Of a stretch of DNA of 64,000 bases, positions 62,254 through 64,000 are shown piece after piece. The notes under the pieces were generated by a model. It was given only the letters and a program-made list of their open reading frames with translations. It searched no databases and had not been told where the DNA came from. The first letter of the stretch is position 1; the number at the start of each line of letters is the position of its first letter. The stretch is from Plasmodiophora brassicae. Its lineage: Eukaryota > Endomyxa > Phytomyxea > Plasmodiophorida > Plasmodiophoridae. The position numbers and the translations under genes are program-made. Location of the stretch: the NCBI GenBank assembly GCA_039704465.1, contig JASFAU010000016.1:682001-746000 (forward strand), read 5' to 3'.

Positions 62254-62336
62254 TGTAACGCCCAGTTCCGAGCGGCCTTAACCTCCCAGCTCCGAGCGGC
62301 CTTAAACCCATCCCGTCCGCCGCCGGGGACGTTACA
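62254..62336 (+). repeat. G 3' LTR (83 bp)
   Basis: Perfect 7-bp terminal inverted repeat TGTAACG/CGTTACA and an internal direct repeat CCGAGCGGCCTTAA. It sits right after the polypurine tract. The 5' LTR lies outside the window or is lost, so its length cannot be confirmed by a partner. Confidence 0.8.
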
Positions 62337-62463
62337 TCGGAGTCAGATCGAATTACAGGTTGTTATAGCTCGTATCACCGTTGTGCCTTCGCCTCGTCCC
62401 TCGACCTTCGACTTAGTCAGCGCAACAAACGGGTTGATCGGTCAAGCCCGAATTTCTCCTCAG
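62337..62463. other. Right flank of G, no gene seen
   Basis: Non-coding so far as I can tell. It begins with TCGGA, the candidate TSD for G; the other copy is not in the window. Confidence 0.5.
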
Positions 62464-62920
62464 TTACGTGGGTCGCAACAAATTTGACGATGTGAAACTG
62501 GCAGAATGACCAGAAGATATCGGGCAATGTCGCTGTAAGGACCTCTTCGACGATACGGACCGCGTTCCAGCGATACATGATGCAAGCGTATCCTGAGGTC
62601 CTACTTGTTGACTCAACTCACAAGACCAACAGAAACGGGTATCAAGAATGTGTCCAGGACGGATTGTGCTCCTTAAAACGCTAAAAGCCGTCAACGTACC
62701 GCAGTGGTGCAAATGTCAGGTTCTTTACCTTCAGAACGGCGGTCAGAATCTCTTTCGTTGATGACGAATTCAAGGCTACAAAGAAGGGAAATCCGGACCC
62801 CAAACTTGTATGACCCAAGATGCCAAGCATTTGATACCCGTTTCTGTTGGTCTTGTGAGTTGAGACAACAAGTGGGACCTCAGAATACGCTTGCATCATG
62901 TCTCGCTGGAACGCGCTCGT
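62464..62920. pseudogene. MULE-type transposase remnant with internal inverted duplication
   Basis: The minus frame at 62681-62899 reads QAYSEVPLVVSTHKTNRNGY and GILGHTSLGSGFPFFVALNS, like the catalytic start of Mutator-like transposases. On the plus strand at 62571-62645 the same exon reads AYPEVLLVDSTHKTNRNGYQ with the catalytic Asp. So 62560-62643 and about 62836-62914 are an imperfect inverted repeat. Other parts are beyond recognition. Confidence 0.6.
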
Positions 62921-63530
62921 CGTGTCTATTCCGTGATTATGTCTGCAACGTTTTCCGCTTACGACGTGAACTGTTCCAACAAGGTTCTGATGTCATCGTC
63001 GCAGCCCGGGGGTCCAGATTCAGACGGGCGTTCAGATTGTGGATGTCTTTCATAATTATCCGTTTGCCTAGCGTGAACGATTCAACGTGCGAAAAACATT
63101 TGACGATATTAGCAGCATGCCTATGCGGGACGCCAACTCGTCTCGAGTCAACTTATTGTTTCCCTTGGTCTCGAGCATTATCGCGGCATCCTTGAACCTT
63201 CCGGTTTTCGGACAGCATGTCGTATGCGTCCTTATAGCATTCGTGCGAATGCCAGTGTACTGAAACTTCGTTAACCATTGTCAGGATTGATTTCACGATA
63301 AGCCTGACCTGCTCGACACATCGCAGGACGAAATCCTCCCTCCCCATGTCCCGTTTGGCAGCAAACTTTATGAATGCATTGCACCCGAGATACCTATAAT
63401 ACAATGTTAACCGTGAGGTTTGTCGTGAGCAGTTGGTGACACACCTGTAATTATGGCATGGACGAATGCCGCTGCCCCGGGACCTTGCGACACCACCATG
63501 GGTACGCTCCAGAAGTACCATCTGATATTT
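62921..63530 (-). pseudogene. Possible N-terminal part of the MULE transposase
   Basis: The minus frame includes YLGCNAFIKFAAKRDMGRED then FVLRCVEQVRLIVKSIL, similar in layout to the zinc/FAR1-like N-terminus of MULE proteins (GC-F-x-A then a basic stretch). The frame also holds RCVTNCSRQTSRLTLYYR. The match is weak and no catalytic residue is present. Confidence 0.35.
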
Positions 63531-64000
63531 AAGCGATGTGTTAGTACATCGCGACCCGACGGGCTGCTGTCCCGTATGCGAAACGGTTGGAACCTCGCAT
63601 CGCAAATGATCTAATTGCAGCTTGGCATTCATGCCACGATTCAAATGTCGCTTCCCACGAAAACGTGGAATACTGGAAGAGCCCTGGAAACCCATTCCCA
63701 TATTCGGGAAGGACTGCATAATAAGGCAACAGAAACGCGAACCAGACGACCGGCGAACGAGGGACGACAATCGAGAGACACGCGGGCCGACAGCGACGAC
63801 TGGCGGCACGCGAAGACAATCGACAGGGGCAGGACTCGGACGACTGCGAATGAGTGACGACCGACGACAACCCACGACGATGACGACGGCACCCGACGAG
63901 AGGACCACGACCACGCCGAAACCCCAACGCCGACCGCGACAGCAAGCAAATGCGGACCGCGGCGGCGCGGCCTCCGCATTGTCCAGCGCCGCGAGCGACA
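63531..64000. other. Right end of window, GC-rich, no gene recognised
   Basis: Open frames here are rich in Arg, Ser and Val because of CGAC/GACG-rich sequence (63760-63960), and I see no domain. It may be the edge of the MULE element or host DNA. Confidence 0.4.

Noticed and set aside
1..64000. Endogenous retrovirus with env
   Set aside because: No envelope-like gene with signal peptide and fusion region lies between integrase and any 3' LTR; all gypsy copies are of the chromovirus type.
1..64000. Bacterial operons, CRISPR arrays, rRNA or tRNA genes
   Set aside because: None seen on either strand; the tRNA-like match is only the 14-base primer site.

Overview
The window looks like a eukaryotic transposon graveyard, most likely from a protist or fungus-like genome (oomycete, plasmodiophorid or fungus cannot be separated from this sequence alone). 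The basis is GC-rich coding DNA, chromodomain-carrying Ty3/gypsy elements, Ty1/copia elements, a DD34E Tc1/IS630-like transposon and MULE remnants. I see no operons, rRNA or tRNA genes and no host gene that I can defend. Nearly every base between 1 and about 62,340 belongs to LTR retrotransposons inserted into one another. Target-site duplications (TSDs) let the order of insertion be read directly.

Names used here: Ty3/gypsy families A, B, D, E (a related group whose reverse transcriptase carries W-I-D-D instead of Y-x-D-D), F and G (canonical chromoviruses); Ty1/copia copies C1-C4; and M, a 0.95-kb non-coding LTR element sharing priming sites with the copia elements. Left block: B1 (409-7938, minus) contains A1 (2175-7434, minus, TSD CAGG) and is interrupted at its 3' side by B0 (1-408, plus, 3' end only). 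7939-8628 is orphan DNA with a transposase-type helix-turn-helix remnant. Main block: G (plus; 3' part in the window) was hit by E (minus, scattered from 8629 to 52075). E was then hit by D (8767-25486, TSD ACAAC), B2 (25662-41712, TSD ACCG), C4 (42030-47565, TSD GGCAC) and F2 (48348-51320, TSD TCAGG). D contains a 70-bp perfect palindrome (11369-11438, TSD CTCC), C1 (11999-16502) and F1 (19496-25290, TSD CTCAC). B2 contains M1 (27739-28690, TSD GCCTT) and C2 (32492-41581). C2 contains an M-bounded composite (34470-39202, TSD GCAGC) that holds a minus copia fragment C3, M2 (TSD TGTTC), a B fragment (B3) and M3. C4 contains a solo M LTR (TSD CTGCG). Right block: A2 (52895-62158, TSD GGGT) sits in G and contains a solo F-like LTR, a 1.08-kb TIR element with a passenger ORF, and a 2.85-kb Tc1/IS630-like transposon with a transposase and a convergent second ORF. 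G resumes at 62159 and ends in an 83-bp LTR at 62336. The last 1.6 kb holds decayed, partly inverted MULE-type transposase.

Four points stand out. (1) A, B, D and E have no recognisable tRNA primer site; each carries a perfect palindrome of the form AGWGnnCWCT exactly at the 5'LTR/internal junction. (2) Copia and M elements share a primer site, GATTAACAGTCGTA, that matches the complement of a tRNA-Asn anticodon arm, which suggests half-tRNA priming. (3) F elements look self-priming in the Tf1 manner. (4) A 70-bp perfect palindrome in D has the terminal bases and the 4-bp TSD expected of a family-B integration product.

Most coding regions are frameshifted or carry altered catalytic residues. 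The LTR pairs of A1, F1, F2, M1 and C4 look identical or nearly so, so several insertions should be young. All calls come from reading the sequence; no database search was run.
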